64,000 nt of DNA from Talpa occidentalis (taxonomy: Eukaryota > Chordata > Mammalia > Eulipotyphla > Talpidae), in NCBI RefSeq assembly GCF_014898055.3, contig NW_023601433.1, positions 68,148,767 to 68,212,766 on the forward strand. Reading direction: 5' to 3'. Within the stretch, counting starts at the first letter, position 1, and every line of letters starts with the position of its first letter. A program made the translations under genes and the position numbers. Below the pieces are notes generated by a model, which worked only from the letters and a program-made list of their open reading frames with translations, did not search any database and was not told the DNA's origin. Positions 13,320 to 24,649 of the stretch are shown one piece after another.

Positions 13320-13879
13320 AAAAAATGTAGTATGGAACCTGGCCACCACCCTAGTTTACCTACATTGTTAAAGACTTAAGAGTGTTCTGACTTAGACCAT
13401 TTGTTTCTTTTCAGTTGCAAAGCACAACATAACAAATGTTATTTATCTTCTAAATTCATCTTGTTTTTGATTTAGACTTGTGTATACTAGGCTATACCTA
13501 TCTATACAAATGTTTTTCACATATAAGAACAAAGACAGGAAATGTCACCTGTTCTGAAATCAAGCCATAGCACCCTGTCAATCAAGAACACCTCCTCCGT
13601 CCATGCCCTCTTCCCAAGGCAGGGTCAATCAAGAAGGCTTGAAAGAAGGGGGCTTTTAAATCATGTCTGAAGGTGAGATACAAGGGAATTGACTAGGGAA
13701 GTGATGTTTTCTAATAATGGAAGGACAGGATTGGCAATATAAAGGAAGAAGTAGGGAAGTAGTGTGCCAAAACTCCCTGTTAGACAGGAAATTCTAGCTC
13801 CCAGGGCATGAGGTCACTGCAGGACAGAAGCTGCAAACACACAGAATGCCCTGGATGCATTCAGACCTTCCCCTCCCAA

Positions 13880-14075
13880 CTTTTCCCTTGCTGGCTAAGC
13901 AAGCAGCTAGCTCATCGCACTTCTAAACCTGCTGCACATTCTTCACACTTTATTTAACTGTGTTATCTACACTGCATACTTTTAAATTAGACTATAAGCT
14001 CCTTGAGGTTTGGAACTTCACCAGTGTTCTTACCCCTGATTTGTGATTTATCTAGTAGGTACCCAACAAATACTG
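13880..14075 (+). mobile_element. L2 LINE 3' terminal fragment
   Basis: AGACTATAAGCTCCTTGAGG, ACCCCTGATTTGTGATTTA and TAGTAGGTACCCAACAAATA follow the order of the L2 3' end. Confidence 0.7.
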
Positions 14076-15730
14076 CTGCGGAGCAGGTATTTTCAGACAC
14101 TGAATGCTGTCTCTAGAGCTGAACACCAAAGAAGAGGCTAGAAATCAGAAAACTAGTCAGAGGAGGAAAAGACCAACACTGGGGGAAAAGAGGAAAGGGA
14201 ATGTGATGAAGAAATTCTGTCAGGGTCCAAAATAGATCTCACCAATGTGAGACTAGACATCTCTTAACCAGTAGAAACAAAAGTCTTGACAGTGTGCTAT
14301 GAACCCAACTCTGAAAGGCTTGGGAACAGGGCATGGCAAGAGGGACAGACACAAATACCAGCCACTTACGCTAGAGGAAGGAGGACAAGCTCTACAGTCT
14401 GCACCTTCAGTATCAGCTTTGGCATCACTCATTTACCACATTCTCTGCTGTCCTATTCCACTACATTTTCATCTTTTAAAGTAGATTAAAATCATTGAGT
14501 CTGGGCATCTACATTTTTCAATCAGACTGCTTTCTGCTGCAGTTACATCTACCTACTCACACCCCAAGTCCTCTTTTCCCCTTTCCTAAATATAATTCAA
14601 AGAACCAAGAGCCTTTTGTAAGATCAGAAGAGTTTTCTCTCTGGTTTGCGTCCAACATTTCCGTGGGATTCTGTTAAATGTTGAAGAGGATTTCTGAAGT
14701 GTTATGCTGTGAGGTTTCCAAAGAACAACCTCAAATTGATATTTGTGAGGATGCCAATAGATTCAATTGAAGCCATTCTGCATGTAATTAAGAATTCTTG
14801 TCTTAGTGTTCAGCTTTGCTCTTTAATATGTAGGGCATGTCATCACTCATGTGTATTTGTGGGGGGAAGGGGATATACTTTTGAATTAGATTAAAAGCTC
14901 ATTTGACAAGATATGAAGTCAAGGAATGTAAAACAAACCTTTAAGCCTGATCAAGTCTGATCACTTGAATGGCTTAGAAATTCACAAGCCCCCACAGGAA
15001 ATGAGGAAATAATACCAGCAGAATGTATCCAGGCACAGAGATGGGGAAATGGCTAGAAGCCAATAGGGGACATCTCTGTAAACTCTGACCCTGAGCAAGT
15101 TAGGGGAAAGCTAGGAAATCGCAAGCCTGAGCTGAGTACAATGTACACTGGGTGCATCTGGGACAAGCAGTGTAGCCCACATACTACACAGCAACATCCC
15201 AGTCATGAGTCCAGGGGGAGAAGTTCCCAGTGGGTAAACGCCAACACTCTGCAATCAGGGCACACACTCTGTTATTCTTATGGACAGTCCAGTGACCACA
15301 GGTTGATCAACCTTTCAACCTTCACATCAGTGGTAAATTGACAGATCCTGAAAATTCTCCTTGAATTTTAATCCTTGGCTTTCCAATTAAGTAGTTGTGC
15401 AATCTCAAAGGACATATTTCTGAGCCTATTTCCTTTTCCCTGAAAAAGGTCAGCTTGTTGTGACACAGTAGTAGGTGTTTAATACATACTTGGTAAATAA
15501 GTAAATAATGGAAAATTTCATTGAAATAATGTATATAAAGAATTGGCACACAACTGGTATTTAATAAATGTCCACAACTTTGACCCTTCTCATTTCCCTC
15601 TGAGAAGAAACTCTATTTTCCATGTGGCTTTCTGTTTGGCTTTTTCTTAATGTATCAAATGAACAGTCATTTCTTTTTAATTCTAGAAATAACACAGGTG
15701 CTTTGTAGAAAGTGACATATTATATATTAC
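14076..15730. other. Unique intronic sequence
   Basis: No gene or strong repeat recognised. A fragment at about 15460-15570 (CAGTAGTAGGTGTTTAATACA) resembles the end of an L2/MIR element but is too short to call. Confidence 0.4.
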
Positions 15731-17050
15731 ATCTGCAAACTGAAATGTAAGTGTATTTGTATGTAGGCATCTTATTTTGTCAGAGATTTGAGGTTTGTAT
15801 CAGAATGCTAAAAATAGTGAAAAGAGAAGAAAATAAAAATCCCTCATCCCCTCATCCAGGGATAGTTACTACAATTTGCTACATAACTTTCTCCAGACTT
15901 TTTTCCATGCAAAGCTCTATTTTTGTTTTTTGGGTATTTTATCAAAATGAAATCATAATGCATTATTTTAAAAATCATTTACCAATTTTCCATATATATT
16001 CGGTAATATAACAACCATTCAGCATAGGAAAATTTAGGCATTTATAACTTTCTCCTCATTTTTTGCTCATTAAAAACAGATGCATAATAAAGACTACATA
16101 TACTTTTGGGGGGAGGATGTTTCTAATCAGCCAAATCATATATTCCTGGAAATGGAATTATTGTGTCAAAGGTATGTATATTTTAGAAACTGAAAAAAGT
16201 ATAGAAGCCCCCCAAATTGACACACTTACCCTGAACTGTTGTCCAGAAAGAACTTAGTAAATTCTGTTTTCATCAGCAATGCATAACTGTTGTTTCAATT
16301 TAGTATTTATTACTATGAGTAAACATATTTTCATGTTTACTGGCTATTTATATTTCTTTATCTGTGGTTTTCTGTTTTATCCATTTTTTACTGAATTGAT
16401 TTTTTTTTATAAGGTTTTCTTTTCTTCTAAATTTATTTATTTATTTATTTATACATGCACTGGGTACAGTCAGAAGCGCGGGAGGGTGAGAGAATTCACC
16501 AGAGCCAGAGCGGGGAGCAGAGCAGGCAGAAGGACCAAGAGACACTGCTGAGGGGAGCAGCGGGCGGCAGGAGAGGTCTGCGTGTGCGCCATGTGGGACC
16601 CTCCTCCGGTGGCCGGGGAGCAGCCGGGGATCGAACTGGCGCCGCAGAGGCTGCAGGCAGCTTCGCAGCCCAGCGCTCAACCGCGGCGCCACCGGGGAGG
16701 CCCCTGAATTGATTTTTCTTAATCATTCACACACATTTATATGCCTTTTGGCTGCCAATTTTTCTCCATTAAAAAAATTATAGTATGTGAGTTAAGTTAA
16801 GTGTTGATAGCAGAAGTTTTCATTTTTATGTGGCTAAAGGTATCAGTGTCTCTTATGCCTTCAGTTGGGTATCCACACTTTTAAACAAAAATCTACAATT
16901 TTTAAATTTTAAAAATTTTTAATACTAATTTTTATTTTAGATTTAACATGAAGGAAATAGTTTTATGATATTAATACAAATTACTATTCCAGAGGCTTAA
17001 AACATATTCTAGGTCTTAAAACATTAGCACATTTATAAATCTTTAAAAAA
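15731..17050 (-). mobile_element. L1 LINE fragment, antisense, split by a SINE
   Basis: The plus strand shows the reverse complement of an L1 ORF2/3' region: CTGGAAATGGAATTATTGTG and TCAAAGG, then TTGTTTCAATTTAGTATTTATTACT and TTTACTGGCTATTTATATTTC. It is interrupted by the young SINE at 16405-16703. Strongly mutated with many stops; no functional ORF2. Confidence 0.65.
16405..16703 (-). mobile_element. tRNA-derived SINE, young subtype, inserted in L1
   Basis: Near-consensus copy in minus orientation, with the complement of the CCCAGTGCATGTATAAATAAA tail at its left and of the GGGGCCTCCCCGGTGGCGCC head at its right. Flanked by TGAATTGATTTTT duplications (16392-16404 and 16705-16717). CpG-rich compared with its surroundings, consistent with recent insertion. 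Confidence 0.93.
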
Positions 17051-17239
17051 TATATTTGTGTGTAGATAGCACGTCTGAAAGATTTGGGGTTTCTATCAGA
17101 ATGGCTAAAAACTCAAAACTGAGTATTAAACATTATTGTTCCGTTGTCCCCCATCTTATAAGGCTGTTTTTTTGGTTTACATTATAGAGACACGAGGTTC
17201 TTAAAAAAAAAAAAAAAAAATTCAAATAGAGACAATTTA

Positions 17240-18230
17240 GGAAAAATCATAAAAACATTACCATAATACTAGCACCTTATGATGCTCATTATTAATATTT
17301 GGAAATTTTAATACACATAGCTTTATGCATAGTCTTGATATATTCATATAGACACACTTATACACACATATATGCATAGTTACATGCACATATACATTTA
17401 CGTAGACAAATGGTTCTATATCTGTCTTATCACTTCACTCTTTTCCCCCAAGCACAGGCACTCCCAAACTTCACAACCTATATTGACAGCTGGGTTGGTA
17501 TGTATGATGATTAAAAAATAGAGAAACACCTTGGGTTTTTAAAATATGAAATCAGGGGCCTCCCCGGTGGCGCAGCGGTTGAGCGCTGGGTTGGGAAGCT
17601 GCCGGCAGTCTCTGCAGCGCCGGTTCAATCCCCGGCTGCTCCCTGGCCACCAGAGAAGGGTCCCACATGGCGCGCAGACCTCCCTGCAGCCCGCCGCTCC
17701 CCTCAGCAGTGTACTTCGGTCCTTCTGCCTGCTCTGCTCCCCGCTCTGGCTCTGGTGAATTCTCTCACCCTCCCGCGCTTCTGACTGTACCCAGTGCTTG
17801 TATGTATCAATCAATCAATCAATAAATAAATCTTTAAAAAAAAAAAAATATGAAATCATATTACATATTGCTTCTCTGAAACTTCCTTTCTCTGAACTAC
17901 ATCAGTTTGCTCAACTGTTCAAAATTATGCTTATTGGCTACTTAGTATTCCAAAGTAATGAATGTTCTACAATTATTTTTCCAAACAAAAGATCATTCAC
18001 TGATGCTTAATACACAATGATAAAATACATGCACTTTTATATCTACAACCCTACTGAGTGACTTTATTTCTAGGCGACAGATGATCAGAAATGGGGCTTT
18101 AGGATCAAAGGTTACACTTTTTTTAATGTTGATAGGTAATTCCAGGTATCTATCTGGGAAGACTATAAACAAATAATAGTCTCCACAATTTTTGAGATAA
18201 GTTTCTAATAAACCACGTAAAGGTTGACTT
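17240..18230 (-). mobile_element. Probable L1 fragment, antisense, split by a SINE
   Basis: AT-rich sequence either side of the SINE at 17555-17844 resembles the reverse complement of an L1 3' half, including GCTTATTGGCTACTTAGTATTCC and CTTTAGGATCAAAGGTTACA. Poorly preserved; limits are approximate. Confidence 0.45.
17555..17844 (+). mobile_element. tRNA-derived SINE, young subtype, intact
   Basis: Near-consensus unit with A box TGGCGCAGCGG and B box GGTTCAATCCC, ending in (TCAA)n(TAAA)n and TCTTTA plus poly-A. Exact 14-bp duplications AAAATATGAAATCA flank it (17541-17554, 17845-17858). Confidence 0.95.
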
Positions 18231-21170
18231 GCTTGCTGCCTGTATCCTGTGGGAAAAATCAAATACCCAATAAGTACATTTTAATTATTACCCCAAATTC
18301 CAGTGATGATGATTTGTTACTTTTATTATCTTCTTTATTTCCCAGTGACACTCTTATTTAATTATTAAAACTACAAGGAAATACAGCAAAGGTTATGTGA
18401 ATTTTCTAACATGAATTTGAAAATAAACATCTAAAAGTGTTAATAGTGATAGTGACTTTAAAATATATTGGATAACTTATTATCAACCACAGTATTTTGT
18501 TAGCCATATAAACTATTGGGAGGGGCAGGTAGAGACCACAAAACTCAGAAGAGTAATCATGAAACCAGGACCTTCTAGACCCCCTTCCTCGATTTACCGA
18601 AGAAAAGCTTTTTATGCAGCAGGGAGGCATTAATCTAGGAAGTCTGTTTTGAAACGTTATCAATCCCATAAGAGACAATCAAATACTTAAGAAGAACTAA
18701 GGACTAGTTATAAATTCTACTCAAAAGGTAACTCCACACCCCAAGCAAACAGCCATTCTGTCAACCTCTTGCAGCTGGCTTATCAAAGGCTTGCTTTATC
18801 CTGCGCAAGCTCCAGTTGTGGTTACATACCCAGGAGCTCACTGCATTGTTTCCGGGGCACCTACTTTTGTACTCCTCTGAAACGGAACTTTTCAAGCAGT
18901 CACTTGCATTTGATACAACCTCCTTCTATGCTACCAGAATGTACACTTTCCCATTATATTTGTCAAAGAGTTAGCAGTTCCATGCTGATAAAAAGAAATA
19001 TGTTGATATGACATCAGAATAACCACATTCATTCTAGGAAAGTTAAACATTGGCTGATGTCATTCCATGGACTACATGTAAAAAGAACATTTGAAATGAA
19101 ACATATTTGTAAGAAAAATACATTGGCAATATTATTAAGCATGCCAAATAAAACGAAGAAAAAAATACTCATTTCCAACCCATAGACTATAACTTTGTAA
19201 AACTAATGTGTTGATTGACACAGAAATCCTTCATCAGGTTAAGAATATTTTCCACATCATGTAAAACTAAAAATAGTTTACCATCTAAGTGTGGCTACTA
19301 ATGGTTTCATGTGATACTTAAGAGAGCAAGGTCTAGATCAAGTACTAGAAATTTTAAATAACAGGCTCAGTTAGATTCCACTAAACGGCTTTAAATTAAT
19401 TTCTCATAGGAAAAAAAGTAAACATAAGTTCTGATGTGTACATTCAAATACAGCATAAGACTTAGACTACTATATGATTATTTCATAGAATACCAATTAT
19501 GAGTATAGTAGCAAATATCTTAAGAGCCTACTATAAACTCCATAGCTTTGAATATGTTGACTTTCATCCAAATGCTTAAAGTGGAAACATCACATCTATG
19601 TTGTTTTAATTATTCTTCAACAAAGGATCATTTATAAAATGATGGTCACTAAACCAATCAACATCTTAACAAGTGAAGTATTTCACATGTTACATTTCAC
19701 AAACATGCATTTTCACAAGGAAATGCATTAATATGAAAGGCTATAAAATTGAAATTCGTTTGGAAAGTGAAATCCTTGTTTCTCTTTCTTCTTAACTACA
19801 AAACGTTTTTCAGAAACTAAAACCTATAAAAGGAACATTTGAAAAAAAAAATTGAAAACCTGTTTTAAAACCTCTGAAATATTCAAGAAGTAGGTCATGC
19901 TTTCGTGATTGATATGACTCTTAACCATGGAAAATTCTATGTGTTTAGAGGATTTATAAGTACTATTTTTATTGGTTTTTAATTATCTCCGCATACACAT
20001 TTTAAGTCTCTGAAAGTGTCTCAGTAGGCATTTTCACAACCATTTCTCACTAAATAAAAAGCACTGAGTTGATTTCAAAGCAAAACTAAGGCCTTTCCTA
20101 GATATATTAGTAAAAAGCTTTGCTTCTTTTATTGCATACTAGATGAACTGGATGCTTCTAGGTCAAAGAATTTGTTGGCTTATAAATAAGGTAGCTCCCA
20201 ACCCAGAATGTAGTTTCCTTAAAATCCGAGGTTGTAGAAGAAGCTGAACTAACTAGTCCAGAAAATCCTCTATGTCCCATATGTAAAAATATCATACATG
20301 TGTTTTCAGTGCTGCCACCAGAAAATAATTCCTCTGCAATATCCAGTCCATCAATATTAGACATTATACAAAAACGAAACATTAGCAAAATTATTTAAGA
20401 AATACTTTTCTTGAACCCTTCTGCTTGAAGCAACACATGGTTCTGACAGTGTGTGTGGTGGTGTATGTGTGTGTGTATTTATATACACATATACCTAATG
20501 AGGTCACTTAATGTCAAACTTTGGGATGTATCCTCATGTCTGGCTTCTGTTAATTGAGATTATCAGATCACTGAATTATCATTTTAAATAAAACACTCCT
20601 AGTTCCCATACCCATTCTATTGATAACACATTATTATTATTATATAGAGAATTTATCATTTATTTGACTAGGAGACGCAGGTTTAACTAGAATAAAAGAT
20701 TATTTGAGCATTTACTCAGAACTCTCAATGGCTCTGGAGACTGAGGACACTACTTGAGCCTTTACTTCAATATTTATGGCTCTGAAATTCTAGGGGTAAA
20801 GTAGTACAATAATGACTATAATTTTTAATTATTTTGCCATCCATATTTTCTGCTTTTTCCATAATGAGAATACATTGTTTACAAAATTTTTAAAGCTAAC
20901 ATTTTTACTTTTCTAAGAAGTGATCAAAAAAACAGTTCGGTTCAATTCATACACAGTAGAAATCTTATATTTCAGATAGCGAATTTTTAAAAGTTGGTAT
21001 TTATGATTAGTCCTAAAAATGTTCTTTTTCCACTAAAAATTCTCACTAGGGATAGTAATGTAATTCTAACTTTTAATTTTAAAAAAAGGCAATATGGTTG
21101 ACTAGTTTTACTTTACATCTAAGTGTGACACTGGAAACTTATCAGTCATGGCTGCAGTGAGCACAGCCTC
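18231..21170. other. Unique AT-rich intronic sequence
   Basis: No gene or clear transposon recognised. Small simple repeats only: a GT-rich patch near 20449-20488 and (TTA)n near 20631-20643. Confidence 0.45.
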
Positions 21171-21186
21171 TAAAATGAATGGACTG

Positions 21187-21464
21187 GGCCTCCCCTGGTG
21201 GCGCCGCGGTTGAGCGCTGGGCTGCGAAGCTGCGCACAGCCTCAGCAGCACCGGTAAGATCCTCGGCCGCCAGGCGAGGGTCCCACATGGCGCACAGACC
21301 TCCTGCTGCTCCTGCTGCTCCCCTCAGCAGTGTACTTCGTCACTCTGCCTGTTCTGTTCTCCGCTCTGGCTCTGGTGAATTCTCTCACCCTACCATGCTT
21401 CTGACTGTACCCAGTGCTTGTATGAATAAATAAGTAAATCTTTTTTAAAAAATAAATAAATAAA
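21187..21464 (+). mobile_element. tRNA-derived SINE, intact with 16-bp target duplication
   Basis: Full unit ending in (TAAA)n. Exact 16-bp duplications TAAAATGAATGGACTG flank it (21171-21186, 21465-21480). The B-box region has decayed (CACCGGTAAGATCC). Confidence 0.95.
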
Positions 21465-21931
21465 TAAAATGAATGGACTGAGAACAGAGAACATAGTGTA
21501 AGCACCATCTCACGGGCATCCAGTAAATCATGACATATGTGAATGCCTTTTCCTTTATCAAGTACCCACCAGATACTCTAGTAGAAACTAGTGTTTATAA
21601 TTGTTTAAAGAAGAATTGGGGAAAACATTTTATATACATGTATGTTTGTGCATATAGCACATTTTTATATGTACATACACATGAAATAAAAATATATTAG
21701 TCTAAAACATTGTCAAATACTTAATTTGATAAACTAATGTCCTTGACAACAAGCAATTATAGAAATAGAGAAAAATCCAGAGAAAGGAGTGAGAAGAAAG
21801 ACTGAACTTTTAACTACTAGTCTCTTCTGGATGGAGAAAATACACTGGTTATTTTTTAAGAAGAGCTGCTATGCTTTGATTATTTACTATGGTCAGCTAC
21901 TGTTCTGAGTTTACTTAAACCACCTCATTTA

Positions 21932-22201
21932 TTTATTTTTTAAGATTTATTTATTTATGCATACAAGAACTGGGGTGTAGGCTAGAGGTGAGGGGGTAAG
22001 AAAATTCACTAGAGATAGAAGGGGAAGTAGAACAAGCAGATCTACTAAAATACACTTCTGAGGGGAGCAGCAGGCAAGACAGGAGAGGTCTGCTGCACCA
22101 TGTGGGTTAGCTCCCTGGTCTGGGATTGAACTCATGTTGCAGTGGCTGGAGAGAGCTTGATAGTGCTGTGTCTTTAACCCCAGCAACACCAGGGAGGCCC
22201 T
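21932..22201 (-). mobile_element. tRNA-derived SINE, older subtype
   Basis: Minus-orientation older copy, AAGATTTATTTATTTATGC at the left and CAACACCAGGGAGGCCC at the right. Near-identical duplications AAACCACCTCATTTA / AAAACACCTCATTTA flank it (21917-21931, 22202-22216). Confidence 0.92.
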
Positions 22202-22376
22202 AAAACACCTCATTTAATCTATGACTAGGGTATGGAATTGGAAGGTGGCTACAAGTTGCAGTGTCAGGCGCTGCTGGAGGTACAGCAGTAAACAAGACTG
22301 CTGCAGTCCCAAAGTGGGGCTCTGGTGCTGTGTGAATAATTACAGGCATGATGTAAGTCATTACACCATGGCTGCT

Positions 22377-22392
22377 GGGGGGGGGGGGGGGG
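22377..22392. repeat. Poly-G tract (G16)
   Basis: Sixteen consecutive G followed by AAGGGGG. Likely length-polymorphic and error-prone to sequence; it can also support a G-quadruplex. Confidence 0.9.
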
Positions 22393-22534
22393 AAGGGGGT
22401 ACAACCAGGTCTAAGATCAAGGAAGGTCATTTTGAAGAAATATCATTAAAGTTAAGAGCTGCAAAAAAATTAGAGAAGAGACAGTTCTCACTTTTACGAG
22501 CCTTGATTTCCAGACTTAGCTAGAATATAGATAG

Positions 22535-22538
<4 letters not shown>

Positions 22539-22587
<49 letters not shown>
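22539..22587. repeat. (AC)n microsatellite, about 24 units
   Basis: Uninterrupted AC dinucleotide run preceded by ATAGATAGATAT. Likely polymorphic. Confidence 0.97.
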
Positions 22588-22589
<2 letters not shown>

Positions 22590-22599
22590 CAGTCCAGGA

Positions 22600-23600
22600 C
22601 ACTCTGCTTCAAGAATATTCTTCTAGCTGTAGAAAATCTGTTGTTGCATGAAGAAGGCAGGCCTACTATCATTAGGAAACATGAAAAAATGTTTGTACTA
22701 GCACCTACTGGGAAGAATAAATTATCAAAATAACTAATAATGTGTTAATAAGAGATAATTTCTTCTGGCAACCAAGGTTTTAATATGTCAAAATAATTAA
22801 AAATATGCAGTTATAAAACTAAAGGGAAAAATACAATTTATGTTTTACATCTACTCTTCTATAACATAAGCCATATAAATTATTTCTTGACCTAAAGCAA
22901 AGGAGCTTCCTCCAAAAGAGATTCCTTATCATTCTTACTCTCATAAGCATAAAGACCAATCAACTATATGCAATTACTGTTAAAAAATAAAAAAAAAAAG
23001 CCTAGTCATCTAACACCTTTAATGTCATTACACTATAAATAATATATCAGCATGCGTGCTAGAAGACAAAGCTCCCCCTGGGTGCCCCAACAGCTCTCAG
23101 GGGAGGGATGGGGCTTTTTAAACAGTCAGAATCCAATATACCTCCCTTGAACAGCAAATCTATTTACACCTTCGCATCTGTTCCCAGAAAATTACAAAAA
23201 CTGGACTAGTTCTTCTCCACTGTGGTTGATTCTTAAATGCATGCTTATTTCAGTTTCTTCTACATGTGTATTTCCCACTAATTGCAACAGGGTGGTCCCC
23301 AGGAAAGGGGGAGGTTCCCTGCCCCACCCAAGGGCATGTCAATGTTGGAAAAAACAAAGCAAATTTGTCAAAGGTGCAGCTGAGAATACATACAGACATC
23401 AATCCAGTCAAATGTGTGGGACTTCTACACACAAGGAGGACAGAACTGGGGAAAGGCTAGAGAAAAGAGAAATGAGCATTTCAGCCAAGAGGAGATGGAT
23501 GCAGAGATAAATTCCAGGAGAGATTAAGAAGGGGCAGAAAGAAGCATCCATAACACAGACAGGAGATCAACACTAACACACACAGAAAGGGAAACATAAG
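22600..23600. other. Unique intronic sequence
   Basis: No gene recognised. A poly-A run near 22985-22999 and a slightly GC-richer patch at 23050-23120 are the only landmarks. Confidence 0.4.
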
Positions 23601-23619
23601 GAAGAGTCCGAAAACTCAA

Positions 23620-24225
23620 ACCTTATTTGATGTTCATGTTGAAAATATTGCCAATCTCAAGATGGTAAATACCTACCTAGCCCTCAACATGTAAATAACC
23701 AAAAAGCAACAAAGAGAATTGGGAATGTCACTTTGACATAGGAATTATTTTGAGCCAAAGGCATTTCTGTTCTGGAAATCCCTTATCTGCCCAAAAGCAG
23801 AACCTCCCAGAAGAATGTGATTATTATCAGGATCGTCATAAACCCGCCCTGGGAGCAGGCATGACCTTTTTGGAGACTAGTCAGCGCCACACCCACATGG
23901 ATCTTGTCACAAGTTATCCTATCTCCTATCTCTCCTCCTACGGGCATGCTTACCTTCCCTAAAACAATTTGTTTTCCAGAAGTACCCTTTCTTTCCCTCC
24001 TTTCCCTACTAAGTTAGATACGCAGAACCCAAATTTTAACCAATAGGTCTTTGAGTTACTCATCATTAAGTACACCCATTTGTCTGCACACTGTACATTA
24101 ATAAACTTGTCTTTGTTTTTCTCTTGTTAATCTTGCTTTTTGTCCATCTAATTTACAAGGCCCCAATCAACAAACCTGAAAAAAATAATTTCACATTGCA
24201 GCTATAGGGGAGGAAAAACTTCTTG
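23620..24225 (+). mobile_element. Probable solo LTR of a class I endogenous retrovirus
   Basis: The 3' half has the R-U5 style of gammaretrovirus-like LTRs: ATTAATAAACTTGTCTTTG (containing AATAAA), then TTGTTAATCTTGCTTTTTGTC, CATCTAATTTACAAGGCCCC and AGGGGAGGAAAAACTTCTT. No gag, pol or env coding sequence is adjacent, so this is a non-coding solo remnant. The 5' limit is approximate. It is antisense to PIP4K2A. Confidence 0.55.
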
Positions 24226-24429
24226 AGCAAATGAAGACTCCTCAGGAGTCTTCTGGTATTAACAAAGCCTCATTTCCAGGAGAGGAAACCAGGATCCAGA
24301 AATCTCATTACTGCTTCCAGCCCAGGGGCCTCCTCCTGGACCAGTCACTCCTCTGAATGTGCCTGGGTGCTTTTTTGACTTGGTCTGTGAATAACAGTTC
24401 CAAATGCTATACAAAGACTCTGATCCTCG

Positions 24430-24645
24430 TGGGTGACTACTTTTACCTAGTTCAGGTATTGCCTCCTTCAGGAGGTCTTCCGTACTCCTCCCCACATAAT
24501 ATGGTTTAGGTTTCTTCTCTTATATCACAAAATAGTCCAAATACATGATCATAATGCAAACTGATGCCTTAAGGGCAGGAAGTGGGTATTATTCCTTTTT
24601 ATTTGCCCAGAATTTTATCAGGAAAATGCAATCAACGTTTATGAA
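24430..24645 (+). mobile_element. L2 LINE 3' fragment
   Basis: TTGCCTCCTTCAGGAGGTCTTCC, a TTATATCACAAAATAG-like stretch, then TGATGCCTTAAGGGCAGG and TATTTGCCCAGAATTTTATC, in L2 order; diverged. Confidence 0.55.
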
Positions 24646-24649
24646 CAAT

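Noticed and set aside
13260..13320. (TCAA)n and other short regular repeats considered as a CRISPR-like array
   Set aside because: They are SINE tails. There are no spaced identical repeats with unique spacers, and this is a mammalian nuclear genome.
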